A DNA stretch of 64,000 nucleotides from Nitrospirota bacterium (lineage in GTDB: Bacteria > Nitrospirota > Thermodesulfovibrionia > SZUA-242). The notes below the pieces were generated by a model. That model was not told the origin of the DNA and made no database searches. It saw nothing but the letters and a program-made list of their open reading frames with translations. Position 1 is the stretch's first letter; each line of letters starts with the position of its first letter. The translations under genes and the position numbers were made by a program. The stretch covers positions 1 through 64,000 of the forward strand of contig JACRHH010000004.1 of assembly GCA_016212095.1 (NCBI GenBank), given 5' to 3'. This document shows, one piece after another, positions 33,408 through 43,716 of the stretch.

Positions 33408-34100
33408 TCACCCCTCGCCGCCGTTAATAACCCCGTCCTTCATCCGGTAAATCCTGTCGAAGCCGTCCAGCATCCGGACGTCGTGGGTTACGGCAATCAC
33501 GCCGACGTTACGCTCTTTCGCCAGCTTTCGCAGCAGCGCGATAACCTTCGCCCCGCGCTCGGTATCGAGCGAGGCTGTCGGCTCGTCGGCCAGAATGAGG
33601 CGCGGGCCGTGGACAAGGGCGCGGGCAATCGCCACGCGCTGGCGCTCACCGCCGGAAAGCGTGGCCGGATACTTGTCGGCGCGATTCGCAACTTCAAGAT
33701 AATCGAGCAACTCCATCGAGCGGCTTCGCGCCTCGGCCTTCGGCGCGCCCACAAGCTCGGCGGCGATTGTCACGTTTTCGATGATCGTAAGAAACGGAAT
33801 GAGGTTGTGGGCCTGGAAAATAAACCCCATCTTCTCGCGCCGAAGCCTTCGCAGATCGCCGATGCGCCATCTGCCGCCGGAGTAAACATCCTCGCCGCCA
33901 ATGCGCATCAGGCCGGATGTAGGCTCAAGAATGCCGCCGATGCACATGAGCAGTGTTGTCTTTCCGGAGCCGGACGGGCCGAGAATTGCCGACACCTCGC
34001 CCTCGGCAAGCTGCACATCCGCGCCCGCAAGCGCCACCACCTCGGTGTCGCCGGAGCCGAAAACCTTGCGCAAACCGCTTGTAAACACAACCTCTTTCAT
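33408..34100 (-). CDS. ABC transporter ATP-binding protein (MacB/LolD type)
   Basis: The 230-residue ATPase has Walker A GPSGSGKTT, Q-loop FIFQAHNLIP, signature LSGGERQRVAIARAL, Walker B LILADEPTASLD and the H-loop VTHDVRML. I chose the ATG at 34100, five residues inside the longest frame, because it has a GGAGG site and does not overlap the permease stop at 34105. It is the last gene of a tetR-adaptor-permease-ATPase operon. Confidence 0.93.
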   Translation of the reverse strand: MKEVVFTSGLRKVFGSGDTEVVALAGADVQLAEGEVSAILGPSGSGKTTLLMCIGGILEPTSGLMRIGGEDVYSGGRWRIGDLRRLRREKMGFIFQAHNLIPFLTIIENVTIAAELVGAPKAEARSRSMELLDYLEVANRADKYPATLSGGERQRVAIARALVHGPRLILADEPTASLDTERGAKVIALLRKLAKERNVGVIAVTHDVRMLDGFDRIYRMKDGVINGGEG

Positions 34101-34104
34101 GAAA

Positions 34105-35256
34105 TCAGCCTCCAAGAGCGCGCGCCGGATCTACCCGGAGCGCGGAGCGTATGCCGGATATGCTGGCGATTACGCATATGACCATGACAACAGCAAAAAG
34201 CGCCTGAAGATCGAACGGGTTGGCTATCATCCGTTTGGGGAATTTGCTGTATGTAAGCTGAAACAGCACAAAACCGATCCAGTAGGCCGCAAATCCCATG
34301 AGAAGCGCCTGTTCAAGAATCAGCCGCACGATCACCGAATCGGGCGAGCCGATCAGCTTCAGCGTGGCTATCTCCCGCGTCTTCTCCATCGTCTGCGTGT
34401 AGATAACAAGCGCAATGACAGCCATCGAGACAATAATCAGGATTGTGCGGAAAAGCCACAACTGCATCTTTGATTTCTCCACCATTCCGCCGGTCAGAAT
34501 CTTTTCCTGATCCGCCGCCGACATTGCCCGCAGGTGTTTCCAGCGCGAGATGTCGTCGATGACGCGCTCCATGGGCCGCCCGTCCGCCAGCCTGAGCACA
34601 ACGGCGTTAACTATATGCGTGTCCGCTCCCGGCGCTTTTTCTCCGGCCCGCGCCCTGTCGTTGCGGATTGCGGCGTTGTCCTTCTTGAACAGAAGCTCCT
34701 GCGCGTCGGGAAGTGTGAGGTAAACAACCGGATCGCCGCCCGGCGAGACTACGTTGTCGCTCACGATGCCTACAACCGTGTATCCGTCGTTGCCCAAAGT
34801 GATGACATCGCCCGCGCTGAGGCCGGAGCGAACTCCGGCCAGCATTTCGTAATGGCTTCGCCTGATCGGGCGGCCCTCGATTATGTTGACCGGCCCGCCA
34901 AGTTCGAGCGCCTGATCGTAGCCTACGGCAAACAGCCTTAGCGGTTTTTCCTTCCACTGCGTCTGGAACGTCTGAAATGAAAGCGCGCCGGAAGCGACAA
35001 CGCCGCTCATGCCCCTGAGCGTCTTTTTCAGGTCTTCGGGAAGGCGCGAGTCTTCGGCGAACGGGCCGTTTGTGCCTTCCTGAACCACCCAGACATCGGC
35101 GTCCGTCGCGTTTAAGAGCGACGTTGCGTCGTCGATGATGCCGCGATATATGCCGCTCATGCCCATGACCACAAGCATGAGCAGGCCCACGCCCGCGCAT
35201 GTCATCATGAACCGCCTCGGATTGCGGCGGATGTCCCGAACTGCCAGATCCATCAT
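34105..35256 (-). CDS. ABC transporter permease (MacB/DevC type, FtsX fold)
   Basis: The 383-residue protein has an N-terminal helix (FMMTCAGVGLLMLVVMGMSGIYRGI), a periplasmic MacB-PCD domain (about residues 40-260) and three C-terminal helices (TILIIVSMAVIALVIYTQT, LLMGFAAYWIGFVLFQL, LFAVVMVICVIASISGI). The SIRSALRVDPARALGG ending is typical of FtsX-like permeases. It lacks a fused ATPase, so it pairs with the next gene. With the adaptor upstream it forms a tripartite exporter. An outer-membrane TolC-type gene is not adjacent. Confidence 0.9.
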   Translation of the reverse strand: MMDLAVRDIRRNPRRFMMTCAGVGLLMLVVMGMSGIYRGIIDDATSLLNATDADVWVVQEGTNGPFAEDSRLPEDLKKTLRGMSGVVASGALSFQTFQTQWKEKPLRLFAVGYDQALELGGPVNIIEGRPIRRSHYEMLAGVRSGLSAGDVITLGNDGYTVVGIVSDNVVSPGGDPVVYLTLPDAQELLFKKDNAAIRNDRARAGEKAPGADTHIVNAVVLRLADGRPMERVIDDISRWKHLRAMSAADQEKILTGGMVEKSKMQLWLFRTILIIVSMAVIALVIYTQTMEKTREIATLKLIGSPDSVIVRLILEQALLMGFAAYWIGFVLFQLTYSKFPKRMIANPFDLQALFAVVMVICVIASISGIRSALRVDPARALGG

Positions 35257-35268
35257 GATGCGCCCTCG

Positions 35269-36510
35269 CTAACGGCCTGAACCAGGCAGGCGGATACGTT
35301 TTCCCTCAACAATCGCGCGGCCCGCCTTTGCGTCCGGCAGAATCACCATGTCGCCGGGCGACAGTCCGTCAATCACCTGCACAAGCTTGTCGCCCCAAAC
35401 GCCGGTGGTAATTCTCGTGAATGTCGCCCGCCCGCCAACCGCCCTGAAAACGCCCTCCTTCCCATCTCGCACGGTCAAAGCGCCGGATGGAATCGTCAGG
35501 CCGTCCGCATCACGCCCCTTTATAAAAACCTCGGCCTGTTCGCCAAGCCTGAAGCGGGAAGCATCCACAGCGGCAAACGAAACATCCACCTCCATCTCCT
35601 CGGTTACGCGGTCTGAAACGCGCCCGATTCTTGCCACCTTGCCCGTCAGAGCCCTGCCCTTGTCGCTTCGCAGGATTATCCGCGCCTCGCTTCCGGCCAC
35701 AATTGCGCCGCCTTTTGCCTCGTCGATGTTCGCCTTCACCCATACGGTGGACGGATCGGCGATACGGAATATCGGGCTTCCCGGCACAACCGTGTTTCCC
35801 ACCTCAGCCTCGCGGCTGACGACAACGCCGTCAATAGCGGCTGTAACCACCGCGTCGGCAAGCCGCGCGCGGGCGGCATCCCACGATGACGACGCGGCCC
35901 GCTCCTCGTGCCGCGCCGCCTCCAGCGCATGTTCCGAGCGCCTGATCTCCGTCTCGGCAACCGAACGCTCGGCTTCCATCAGATCGCGCTGCCTCATCGC
36001 CTCATCCAGCGATGCCCGTTTTTCGTCGAGAGCCTGCCCCGGAACCAGCCCTTCGGCAGACAACGCCTCATATCGCTCCAGCGTCCGCCGGGCAAGTTCC
36101 GCCGATGCGGCAGACCGCGCAAGCGCGGCATCCGCCGCCTTGAGACTGGCCTTCGCGCGCGCCACCGCCTCGACGGCAGACAAAACATTGGAGCTGCCTT
36201 TCCGGCGAAGATCGTCGGCGTTTTGGGCAAGCGCGGCAAGATCGCCGCTTTCAAGCTCGGCAAGAACGCTTCCCTTTCGGACGAAGTCGCCATGATCGGC
36301 ATGGAGCTTCTTTATCCGGCCAGTAATCTTGCTCCCGGCTGTCGAGACAACGCGCGCTTCAACCGTTCCGGTTCCGTAAATCTCCTCCGACACCCGTCCG
36401 TGCTCCGGCGTCACATAGGCGACGGCAGGCGGACTGAACATGCGAAATCCGGCCAGCAGCGCAACCGAAACAACAACGGCAGCGGCTCCTATCAATTTCA
36501 ACTTCTTCAT
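35269..36510 (-). CDS. periplasmic adaptor (HlyD/MacA/DevB family)
   Basis: The 413-residue protein has an N-terminal signal anchor (LIGAAAVVVSVALLAGF), a lipoyl-type half motif (RVVSTAGSKITGRIKKLHADHGDFVRKGSVLAEL), a long Ala/Glu-rich coiled-coil hairpin (residues about 100-215) and the second lipoyl half (DAVVTAAIDGVVVSREAEVGNTVVPGSP). Beta-barrel and membrane-proximal domains follow. It links the inner-membrane ABC permease to an outer-membrane channel. The 54-bp gap to tetR contains a large inverted repeat. Confidence 0.92.
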   Translation of the reverse strand: MKKLKLIGAAAVVVSVALLAGFRMFSPPAVAYVTPEHGRVSEEIYGTGTVEARVVSTAGSKITGRIKKLHADHGDFVRKGSVLAELESGDLAALAQNADDLRRKGSSNVLSAVEAVARAKASLKAADAALARSAASAELARRTLERYEALSAEGLVPGQALDEKRASLDEAMRQRDLMEAERSVAETEIRRSEHALEAARHEERAASSSWDAARARLADAVVTAAIDGVVVSREAEVGNTVVPGSPIFRIADPSTVWVKANIDEAKGGAIVAGSEARIILRSDKGRALTGKVARIGRVSDRVTEEMEVDVSFAAVDASRFRLGEQAEVFIKGRDADGLTIPSGALTVRDGKEGVFRAVGGRATFTRITTGVWGDKLVQVIDGLSPGDMVILPDAKAGRAIVEGKRIRLPGSGR

Positions 36511-36526
36511 GGGTCACCTCCTGAAC

Positions 36527-36560
36527 GCCCTTAATGCGAGCAATTACTCACATTAAGGGC
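36527..36560. promoter_or_regulatory. inverted repeat between tetR and the adaptor gene
   Basis: GCCCTTAATG and its exact reverse complement CATTAAGGGC flank 14 bases that include the near-palindrome GAGCAATTACTC. It could be a TetR operator or an attenuating hairpin. A related TGAGCAA motif occurs upstream of tetR at 37180-37192. Confidence 0.5.
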
Positions 36561-36564
36561 AAAA

Positions 36565-37155
36565 TCATACCGCAATCAACCTCGTGAAATTAGCCCACAA
36601 ACGGGCTATTTCTTCCTCCATCGAGAACGTGAATCCGCTCAAAGACCAGCGCAGCACGGCGAACTGGATCATGCCGAGAAATGTTTTGGCGGTGTCCTCA
36701 ACACATATGTCCGGCCTGAATACGCCCTTTCCGACGCCCTCGGCAAGCACTTCCTCGATAATCGCGATGTAGGATTTGATCCGAAGCGCAAGCTTTTCCC
36801 GCAACATGCGGTTTCCCAGATGCACATCCTCGGAAAACACCAGACGCGGGATTCCGCTTTTCTCCTTGACCTCCCTGACATGCGACTCCAGAATCATCCG
36901 CAGTTTCTCGTCCGGCGCAGCGGAAAGCCGCGAAAACGCAGATCCCCTGTCCATGATGACGCGGCCAATTTCATCGACAATCGCCTCAAGAATCGCCTGT
37001 TTTCCGCTGAAATGCCGATACAGGTTCGCCTCCGACATGCCAAGGCGTCCGGCCAGTTTTGCGGTTGTCAGCCCACGAACGCCAGCCTCGCCTATCAACG
37101 TAATCGCCGCCGCCACTATCTCGGCCTGACGTGTTTTCGTATCTTTCTTTTCCAT
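36565..37155 (-). CDS. TetR-family regulator
   Basis: From the ATG at 37155 the 196-residue product begins MEKKDTKTRQAEIVAAAITLIGEAGVRGLTTAKLAGRLGMSEANLYRHFSGKQAIL, a classic TetR N-terminal helix-turn-helix. The C-terminal ligand domain includes VFSEDVHLGNRMLREKL and a terminal TFSMEEEIARLW segment. It is transcribed ahead of the adaptor-permease-ATPase genes and probably represses them and itself. An upstream ATG 26 residues earlier in the longest frame is not supported. Confidence 0.9.
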   Translation of the reverse strand: MEKKDTKTRQAEIVAAAITLIGEAGVRGLTTAKLAGRLGMSEANLYRHFSGKQAILEAIVDEIGRVIMDRGSAFSRLSAAPDEKLRMILESHVREVKEKSGIPRLVFSEDVHLGNRMLREKLALRIKSYIAIIEEVLAEGVGKGVFRPDICVEDTAKTFLGMIQFAVLRWSLSGFTFSMEEEIARLWANFTRLIAV

Positions 37156-37359
37156 GAGCATTACAAGTGTTAGTGCTTGCTCACATTGTAGCTCAACATG
37201 TGTCCGCAAGGCAAATGCGGTGTAGTCCATTGTCAAGGTTGCTCAAGATATGCCGCCGGCATCCGATAAATCCAATTCAAGGGGATATTCAGTCACGATT
37301 GACATGGCGCGGAACGGTAGTGTTCCGCCAATCAATACGTTCATGGAGGACAACATTCA

Positions 37360-38142
37360 ATGAAAACCGGATATGGATTCATCGCGATGCTTGGGCTTGC
37401 GGCACTGCTTCTTTTGCCGATGAGGGTGGCTTCAGCCGAGGATGTCAGGATTCACGGTTCCACAACCATACAGAAACGGGTGCTTGAACCCGGCAAGGAG
37501 GCGCTTGAAAAGGCCACCGGCATCAAGCTGGTGATGGTTGGAAACGGAACAGGGAACGGCCTTGAGGATCTTGTGAACGGCAAATGTGACGCTTCCGGAG
37601 CCTCCGAGGAACTGGCCGACGCAGTGGCCAGCATGAAGGCCGCAACCGGCAAGGAAGCGCCCGCAGACCTGAAGGGCAATGTCATAACAAGCGATTTCAT
37701 CAAGGTCATCGTCCATCCGTCAAATTCTGTCGGCAAGCTGTCGAAACAGCAGTTGAAGGATCTTCATACAGGCAAGGTTGACAACTGGAAGAGCGTTGGC
37801 GGCCCTGATCTTCCGGTAATAGTGGTCACATCGCATCTGGGTTCGGCAACCAAGAAGGTCTTCCAGAAGATGATGATGGACAACGAGCCATATGTAACTG
37901 GAGCCATCGAGGTTGAAACCACGCGCAAGGAGATAGACAACGTTGCGGAGTTTCCCGAAGGCATCGGAGCGGTGAGCCTTGGATTTATCAATCTGCCCGG
38001 CAACAAGGAGAAGGTCAAGATCGTGGACACCCCGGAAATCAGCCGTCCGCTCATGCTGATTACAAGAGGCGAACCATCGGCAGCCGTCAAGAAAATTATC
38101 GCTTTCTTTACGGGTGAGGGTAAAAAGTTCATCAAGGACTGA
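37360..38142 (+). CDS. PstS-like periplasmic phosphate/anion-binding protein
   Basis: The 260-residue protein has a signal peptide ending MRVASAED and the PstS-type ligand elements [44 protein letters not shown] and [11 protein letters not shown]. The fold is a Venus flytrap-type binding protein. No pstC, pstA or pstB is nearby. Instead a chemoreceptor gene starts 12 bp downstream. I infer a sensing role, presenting a bound anion to the chemoreceptor, though a scavenging role cannot be excluded. Confidence 0.87.
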   Translation: MKTGYGFIAMLGLAALLLLPMRVASAEDVRIHGSTTIQKRVLEPGKEALEKATGIKLVMVGNGTGNGLEDLVNGKCDASGASEELADAVASMKAATGKEAPADLKGNVITSDFIKVIVHPSNSVGKLSKQQLKDLHTGKVDNWKSVGGPDLPVIVVTSHLGSATKKVFQKMMMDNEPYVTGAIEVETTRKEIDNVAEFPEGIGAVSLGFINLPGNKEKVKIVDTPEISRPLMLITRGEPSAAVKKIIAFFTGEGKKFIKD

Positions 38143-38153
38143 GAGAGATTGCC

Positions 38154-40631
38154 ATGACGATCAAAAAGAAGCTCATTCTCAACGTCATTGTTGTTCTTGT
38201 GATGATTGCATCCGTTACCGTCACAGGCTTCACCGGCATGAGCTTCGTGAGGAACAGCATAACCGTTCTCACACAGCAATCCACTCCGTATCAGCTAAAA
38301 ACCATCGAATATCAAAGAGCGTTGCAGGAACATGCGGCCAATCTCATGCGGGTTGGCGCATCGAATACTCCGTCCGAACTCCAGATCGCGAAAAGCGACG
38401 CATCGAAAACGCTTTTCGCGCTTAAAACCGTATCGGATGAGCTTGCGGAACTTCAGGGCGGCTTATCATCGGACAATACAGCCAGGCTCCGGGATATATC
38501 CGTGAAGATGTACGGCATAACCGAGGCTCGCATCAATGCCAACGACAGCGCGCGGGCAGCGAACGAGCAGATGAACGCGAAACTGGCGGATATTTCCCGG
38601 AAACTCGACCTGTTCAACAGTTCGATGAAGAATCTGCAGAAAACGTCGATGTCCCAGGTAGCCTACTCCAACGCAAGCGTAAAGGAGATCGGGCGGCGCG
38701 TGAAGAGCCTGAACAAGCTTGTCGCGGCGCTCAAGGATCTCAAGCAGTCGATCACGGAGATGTCCGCCGCCAACTCGAAATCCGCGCTCACCGTGGCCCG
38801 AAGCCATTTCAACAGCGCATCGAGGTGGATTCAACAGAACGAACTGGTAAAGGCTGAAGGATCGTCGGGGGCTTTCAAGGAGCTTGCAGACGGCCTTGCG
38901 GAGGTAAACGGCAAGGTGAGCGGGCCACAGGGTCTTGTCGAGTTGAAAGCATCCATCATCGGAAGTCCGGACGAGGAACAGGGCAGGAAGTTCTCCGATG
39001 CGGTGGCCATTGTCATGCAGAAGCTTTCACAGATGACGGTGATTCTGTCCGACGCCGATGAAAAGGCGTCGGAGAGTTCAGGCTCGGAAAGCGGCAAATT
39101 CGATGAATCGCTTGCCGGCTCCACCAGAACCGGCGAGATGCTGGCACTGAACAGCGAACTCGTTTCCATCGGTTTCGACATCAAATCCGGCATAAAGGAG
39201 CTTTTCGCCGCCGGGAGCGGATCGGAAATTGAAAGACTGGCTTCTGTAATTAAAACCAGATTCGGCACGGCTGACGATCTGTGCAAAAAAATCTCGACAT
39301 CGCTTTCATCAATCGAGCGCAACGAGGAAGCCCGGCTAATTCGCGGTGTGGCTGTCTCGATCGGCGAGATCAGAAACCTCTTGTTTTCGGACAGCGGCGT
39401 GGTCGCAAAGCTTCTGAATGTCGCCATGGTGAGCGAACAGGAAAAACAGCAGGCACAAGCGCTCAGGCGGCTTCTTGAATCGGGGCGCGCCGAGGGCGCG
39501 AAGGTGGTTAGTTCCGCGCAGGGCGAGCAGGAAAAGACAATTGCCGCCGTCAACAGGATGGCCATCACAAGCCTTACACTCACGATTGTGATGGGAATCG
39601 GCGCTGTGATACTTGGCATCGCCTTCGGCGTGTGGATATTCCATTCGATCGACAGGCCGCTCAAGGAACTGATGGCGGTGGCGCAGGATATTGCCGATGG
39701 CGACCTCACGGTGTCGGCTAAAACAGGCGCTGATGAAATCGGACATCTTGCGGAAAGCATGAACCTCATGACGAATTCGTTTCGCTCCGTGATCGGCGGC
39801 ATAGTTCAACTGTCTTCCAACGCTTCCGACACTCTTGCCAAACTTAGGGGCGAGGCGGAAAGAACGGCTGATGGAGCCCGCAACCAGGCCGCCCAGTCGC
39901 ATCGCATCGCAAACGCCGCCGATGAAATGAGCAAGACCATCAGCGACATAGCCAGAAACACGGCTGTCGCGTCGGACAGTTCCACGCAGGCGGTGAACGC
40001 GGCGTCCGGCGGCAAGGCTGCATCGGAAGGAACTATCCGCACCGTCAACGGCGTATTTACCGCAACGGAGGAACTATCCGGCTCTGTTGAGAAACTGAAC
40101 AGCAGGGTATTGGAAATCGGCGATATAGTTACCGCCATCAAGGATATTGCCGATCAGACAAATCTGCTTGCGCTGAATGCCGCAATCGAGGCGGCTCGCG
40201 CCGGTGAACACGGGCAGGGTTTTGCGGTGGTTGCCGACGAGGTGCGCAAGCTCGCCGAGCGCACAATATCGGCCACATCGGAAGTCTCCGGGAAGATCGC
40301 TGCGGTGCAGATAGACTCGGAACGCACATTCGCAGCCATGACAGAGGCGTCGAACGAGGTGCGCAAGGCACATGACGACATAAAACTTGTCGAACAGTCG
40401 TTTAACGAAATCGTCGATTCGGTACGGAATTCAGGCTCGCTCATAACCCAGATCGCGGTCACTGTGGATGAGCAATCGGCGGCGGCAAAGAATGTTGCCG
40501 GAGATACCGAAAAAACGCTGCATATCGCCATGGATCAGGAACGCTCCGCCGCCATCGTCACGGACGAACTTGCCAGATTAAGCGGAATGATCGAGGAACT
40601 CGACAGGGTTACAAAAGGTTTCCATACATGA
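38154..40631 (+). CDS. methyl-accepting chemotaxis protein
   Basis: The 825-residue receptor has TM1 near residues 8-28, an unusually long periplasmic region of about 440 residues rich in helical heptads, TM2 near 475-500 ([23 protein letters not shown]), a HAMP domain ([20 protein letters not shown]) and a cytoplasmic signalling domain. The hairpin tip is [38 protein letters not shown]. It ends VTKGFHT with no CheR/CheB pentapeptide. It is 12 bp downstream of the PstS-like gene and may respond to its liganded form. No che genes lie here. Confidence 0.93.
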   Translation: MTIKKKLILNVIVVLVMIASVTVTGFTGMSFVRNSITVLTQQSTPYQLKTIEYQRALQEHAANLMRVGASNTPSELQIAKSDASKTLFALKTVSDELAELQGGLSSDNTARLRDISVKMYGITEARINANDSARAANEQMNAKLADISRKLDLFNSSMKNLQKTSMSQVAYSNASVKEIGRRVKSLNKLVAALKDLKQSITEMSAANSKSALTVARSHFNSASRWIQQNELVKAEGSSGAFKELADGLAEVNGKVSGPQGLVELKASIIGSPDEEQGRKFSDAVAIVMQKLSQMTVILSDADEKASESSGSESGKFDESLAGSTRTGEMLALNSELVSIGFDIKSGIKELFAAGSGSEIERLASVIKTRFGTADDLCKKISTSLSSIERNEEARLIRGVAVSIGEIRNLLFSDSGVVAKLLNVAMVSEQEKQQAQALRRLLESGRAEGAKVVSSAQGEQEKTIAAVNRMAITSLTLTIVMGIGAVILGIAFGVWIFHSIDRPLKELMAVAQDIADGDLTVSAKTGADEIGHLAESMNLMTNSFRSVIGGIVQLSSNASDTLAKLRGEAERTADGARNQAAQSHRIANAADEMSKTISDIARNTAVASDSSTQAVNAASGGKAASEGTIRTVNGVFTATEELSGSVEKLNSRVLEIGDIVTAIKDIADQTNLLALNAAIEAARAGEHGQGFAVVADEVRKLAERTISATSEVSGKIAAVQIDSERTFAAMTEASNEVRKAHDDIKLVEQSFNEIVDSVRNSGSLITQIAVTVDEQSAAAKNVAGDTEKTLHIAMDQERSAAIVTDELARLSGMIEELDRVTKGFHT

Positions 40632-40779
40632 AGATGTAAAGATGCCGGTAAAGATGATCAATGATAGAATTGCATTATAGTGGAAATGCCTGAATCGGCG
40701 GCTGGCGTTGCGCGCTGAATGTATTGTCCCGGTTTCGGCTTCCCGCCCGGATTGATTGACGGGCTGAAGGCGGTGGTTC

Positions 40780-42876
40780 ATGAAACTGCGGGCGATTATT
40801 CTGATCCTGGCGGTTCTTGCTGTCGGCATGGCGACTGCCGGCGGCATGTACGTTTATATCTCCTTCAAGGATGCCGGAATCGAGGACATACACAGGGAGG
40901 TTGACGCAAACGTTGAAACCCTTGCCGGACAGATAAGCGTTTATCTCGACGTCAACCTGCGGACGGTTCAGGCGATGGCCGGTGTCGATTACCTGCGGCG
41001 AGCGCTTGAAGGGCAAAACGGCGACCTCGACAGGGTAAACGACCTGCTCGATCATTTCCACGAGGCGATGAAAGTGGATATCTGTTATCTGCTTGACGAG
41101 CACGGCAATACGATCGCTTCTTCCAACCGCAACGATCCGGACAGCCTCGTCGGCAAAAACTATGCGTTCCGTCCTTATTTCAGGCAGGCGATGACGGGCG
41201 TTCCGTCGGTATACCTGGCCCTGGGCGTGACAACGCATAAAATGGGCGTCTACTACAGCTATCCGGTGTACGGCATCGTCAGGGACAAACCTGTCGGGGT
41301 GGCCGTGATCAAGATGCCGCTCGACTATCTTGAGGAAAAGATAGGACGCTATCCCGACGGGATAATGCTGGTGGCCGACCGGAGCGGCGTTATATTCATG
41401 TCGAACCGGAAGGACTGGATATATCGTATGCTCTGGAGGGTGACGCCTGAGGTAACTGCCGGAATCGCGGCGTCGCGTCAGTTCGGAGCCGGGCCATGGG
41501 AATGGACAGGCATGGAGAAAAAGGAGGCCGGCATTGCATCCGACGGATCGGGCGGCAGGCATATGGTTCATGAATCCCTGGTCAGGAACTCCCCAGGCTG
41601 GAAGGTGACAGGGTTTTACGACATGAATCCGGCCTCGAAAAGGATTTACACGCCAATGCTCAGGAATATCGGTGTTGCGGCGTTGGCGTCATGCGTAATG
41701 CTTGGGCTTATTGTCTGGTTTCTGTACGTAAAGGCCGATCGTGAGATCGCGCTAAGGAAGGATGCCGAGGACAATCTTCAGCGGGAACGCGACAAGATCC
41801 GCAAGTATCTCGACACAGCCGGAGTGATGCTTACGGTGCTTGATGCGTCGGGCAGGGTGGTTATGCTCAACAGAACAGGCCGTGAAATGCTCGGCTGCGA
41901 CGACAGGAGCGTGACAGGGCTCGACTGGTTCGAAAACTTCGTGCCGAAGCGGATCAGGGATGACATGAAAAGCACGTTTCATCATCTGATGGATGGCGAT
42001 CTTGGGCGGTTCGAGAATTTCGAAAGCTCTGTGATGACCATGAACGGGCAGGAACGTATCGTCCTGTTTCACAACGCCATACTTGATGACAAAAACGGCG
42101 TCGTCAACGGCATCCTTTTTTCAGGCACCGACATAACTGAACGCAAAAGGATTGAGGATGAGCTTTTGGTGGCCAGGAAGCTCGAATCGGTTGGAATCCT
42201 GGCAGGAGGAATCGCCCACGATTTCAACAATCTGCTGAATGCGATTCTCGGATATATATCGCTTGCCAAGATGAACCTTGGCAAGGATGACTGGATTTAC
42301 AAGCTGCTCGACGAGTCGGAGAAGGCATCAATAAAGGCTGGAATGCTGACGAGGCGGCTCATAACGTTCTCGGAGGGAGGACGGCCCGTTATAACAGAGG
42401 TGTCGGTTCCGGAAATAATCAGGAACATGGATTGCGCTTCCCTGTCGCCTGAAGGAAGCGTGTCGTGCAAATTCAGGGTAACGGGCGATTCGTGGAAGAT
42501 ACGCGCCGACGAAGGTCAGATAGAGCAGGTGATCGGAAACATGCTGGCCAACGCGCGCGAGGCCATGCCTGCCGGCGGCGAGGTGGAGTTGCTGGTGGAA
42601 AACGTGGTTGTGACCGCTGATGACGGCCTGCCGTTGGCCGACGGGAAATACGTCAGGTTTTCCGTTAAGGACACAGGCGCGGGCATTCCCCCGGAGAACC
42701 TCCCGAAGATATTCGATCCGTATTTCACCACCAAGGAGATGGGCACGAAACGCGGGGTTGGGTTGGGGCTTGCCATTTGCCGATCCATCGTCATGAAGCA
42801 TCACGGATTGATCACGGTGGAATCGGAGGCGGGCAAGGGAACCATATTCCATGTTTACCTCCCCGCTGTCGTTTAA
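40780..42876 (+). CDS. sensor histidine kinase with extracellular dCache-like and PAS domains
   Basis: The 698-residue protein has TM1 at residues 5-24, a periplasmic Cache-type domain (residues about 30-290), TM2 near 298-318, a PAS domain (about 335-460, ending GTDITERKRIEDEL), the phospho-acceptor box ILAGGIAHDFNNLLNAI and a HATPase domain (NMLANAREAMP, DTGAGIP, RGVGLGLAIC). It lacks a fused receiver, and no response regulator is adjacent. The gap of 148 bp from the chemoreceptor suggests a separate unit. Confidence 0.92.
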   Translation: MKLRAIILILAVLAVGMATAGGMYVYISFKDAGIEDIHREVDANVETLAGQISVYLDVNLRTVQAMAGVDYLRRALEGQNGDLDRVNDLLDHFHEAMKVDICYLLDEHGNTIASSNRNDPDSLVGKNYAFRPYFRQAMTGVPSVYLALGVTTHKMGVYYSYPVYGIVRDKPVGVAVIKMPLDYLEEKIGRYPDGIMLVADRSGVIFMSNRKDWIYRMLWRVTPEVTAGIAASRQFGAGPWEWTGMEKKEAGIASDGSGGRHMVHESLVRNSPGWKVTGFYDMNPASKRIYTPMLRNIGVAALASCVMLGLIVWFLYVKADREIALRKDAEDNLQRERDKIRKYLDTAGVMLTVLDASGRVVMLNRTGREMLGCDDRSVTGLDWFENFVPKRIRDDMKSTFHHLMDGDLGRFENFESSVMTMNGQERIVLFHNAILDDKNGVVNGILFSGTDITERKRIEDELLVARKLESVGILAGGIAHDFNNLLNAILGYISLAKMNLGKDDWIYKLLDESEKASIKAGMLTRRLITFSEGGRPVITEVSVPEIIRNMDCASLSPEGSVSCKFRVTGDSWKIRADEGQIEQVIGNMLANAREAMPAGGEVELLVENVVVTADDGLPLADGKYVRFSVKDTGAGIPPENLPKIFDPYFTTKEMGTKRGVGLGLAICRSIVMKHHGLITVESEAGKGTIFHVYLPAVV

Positions 42877-42927
42877 TCCCACCCCGTTATTCATGCTAGA
42901 ATGCCGGGTGGAATATCCGGCATCGCC

Positions 42928-43716
42928 ATGATAAACAAAACAATTCCCCTATACCAGATCGACGCCTTCACAAGTCGCGTGTTTTCGGGCAATCCGGCTG
43001 CCGTATGCCCGCTCGATGATTGGCTACCTGACGCCATCCTGCAATCTGTTGCCGCCGAAAACAACCTCTCGGAAACAGCGTTCTTTGCTCGCGAAGGCAA
43101 CGGTTACCGCATTCGCTGGTTCACCCCGGTTTGCGAGGTCAACCTTTGCGGCCATGCCACGCTGGCTTCGGCGTTCGTCATTTTTACCCAAATCGATACA
43201 AATTTGAATCGCGTGGTCTTTGCGTCGCGAAGCGGCGAACTTGCAGTTGAGCGGGCGGGCGACAGAATGGTCATGGACTTCCCGTCCGACACGCCTGTTC
43301 CATGCGCCGCGCCTCCAGCGCTTTCGGAAGCGCTCGGCATCGAGCCTGTTGAGACGCTTGCCGCGGCTGATTACATGGCGGTTCTGCCGTCGGAGGCTGA
43401 CGTTCGCCGGATCGCACCCGATCTTCACGCCATGAAGGCTCTTGACCGTCGCGGCGTGATAGTGACAGCGCGAGGGGAAGATTGCGATTTCGTCTCGCGC
43501 TTTTTCGCTCCAAATTACGGCATCGATGAGGACCCTGTGACAGGTTCGGCGCATTGCGAGCTTGCGCCGTATTGGGCGGGGAAGCTCGGAAAGGACGAAC
43601 TTCAGGCCCGTCAGGTCTCAAGGCGCGGCGGAGAGCTGGTTTGCAGTGTTCGCGGCAACAGGACGCTGATTTCCGGCAATGCCGTGCTGTTTCTGGCTGG
43701 CGCTATAACCATTTGA
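42928..43716 (+). CDS. PhzF-family isomerase-like protein
   Basis: The 262-residue protein begins MINKTIPLYQIDAFTSRVFSGNPAAVCPLDDWL with the conserved catalytic Glu in AAENNLSETAFFA. The RIRWFTPVCEVNLCGHATLASAFVIF motif and the late EDPVTGSAHCELAPYW segment match the PhzF family (diaminopimelate epimerase fold). Most members outside phenazine clusters have unknown substrates, and no phenazine genes are present. The start at 42928 is a choice between two nearby ATGs (the other at 42901); neither has a good ribosome-binding site. Confidence 0.88.
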   Translation: MINKTIPLYQIDAFTSRVFSGNPAAVCPLDDWLPDAILQSVAAENNLSETAFFAREGNGYRIRWFTPVCEVNLCGHATLASAFVIFTQIDTNLNRVVFASRSGELAVERAGDRMVMDFPSDTPVPCAAPPALSEALGIEPVETLAAADYMAVLPSEADVRRIAPDLHAMKALDRRGVIVTARGEDCDFVSRFFAPNYGIDEDPVTGSAHCELAPYWAGKLGKDELQARQVSRRGGELVCSVRGNRTLISGNAVLFLAGAITI

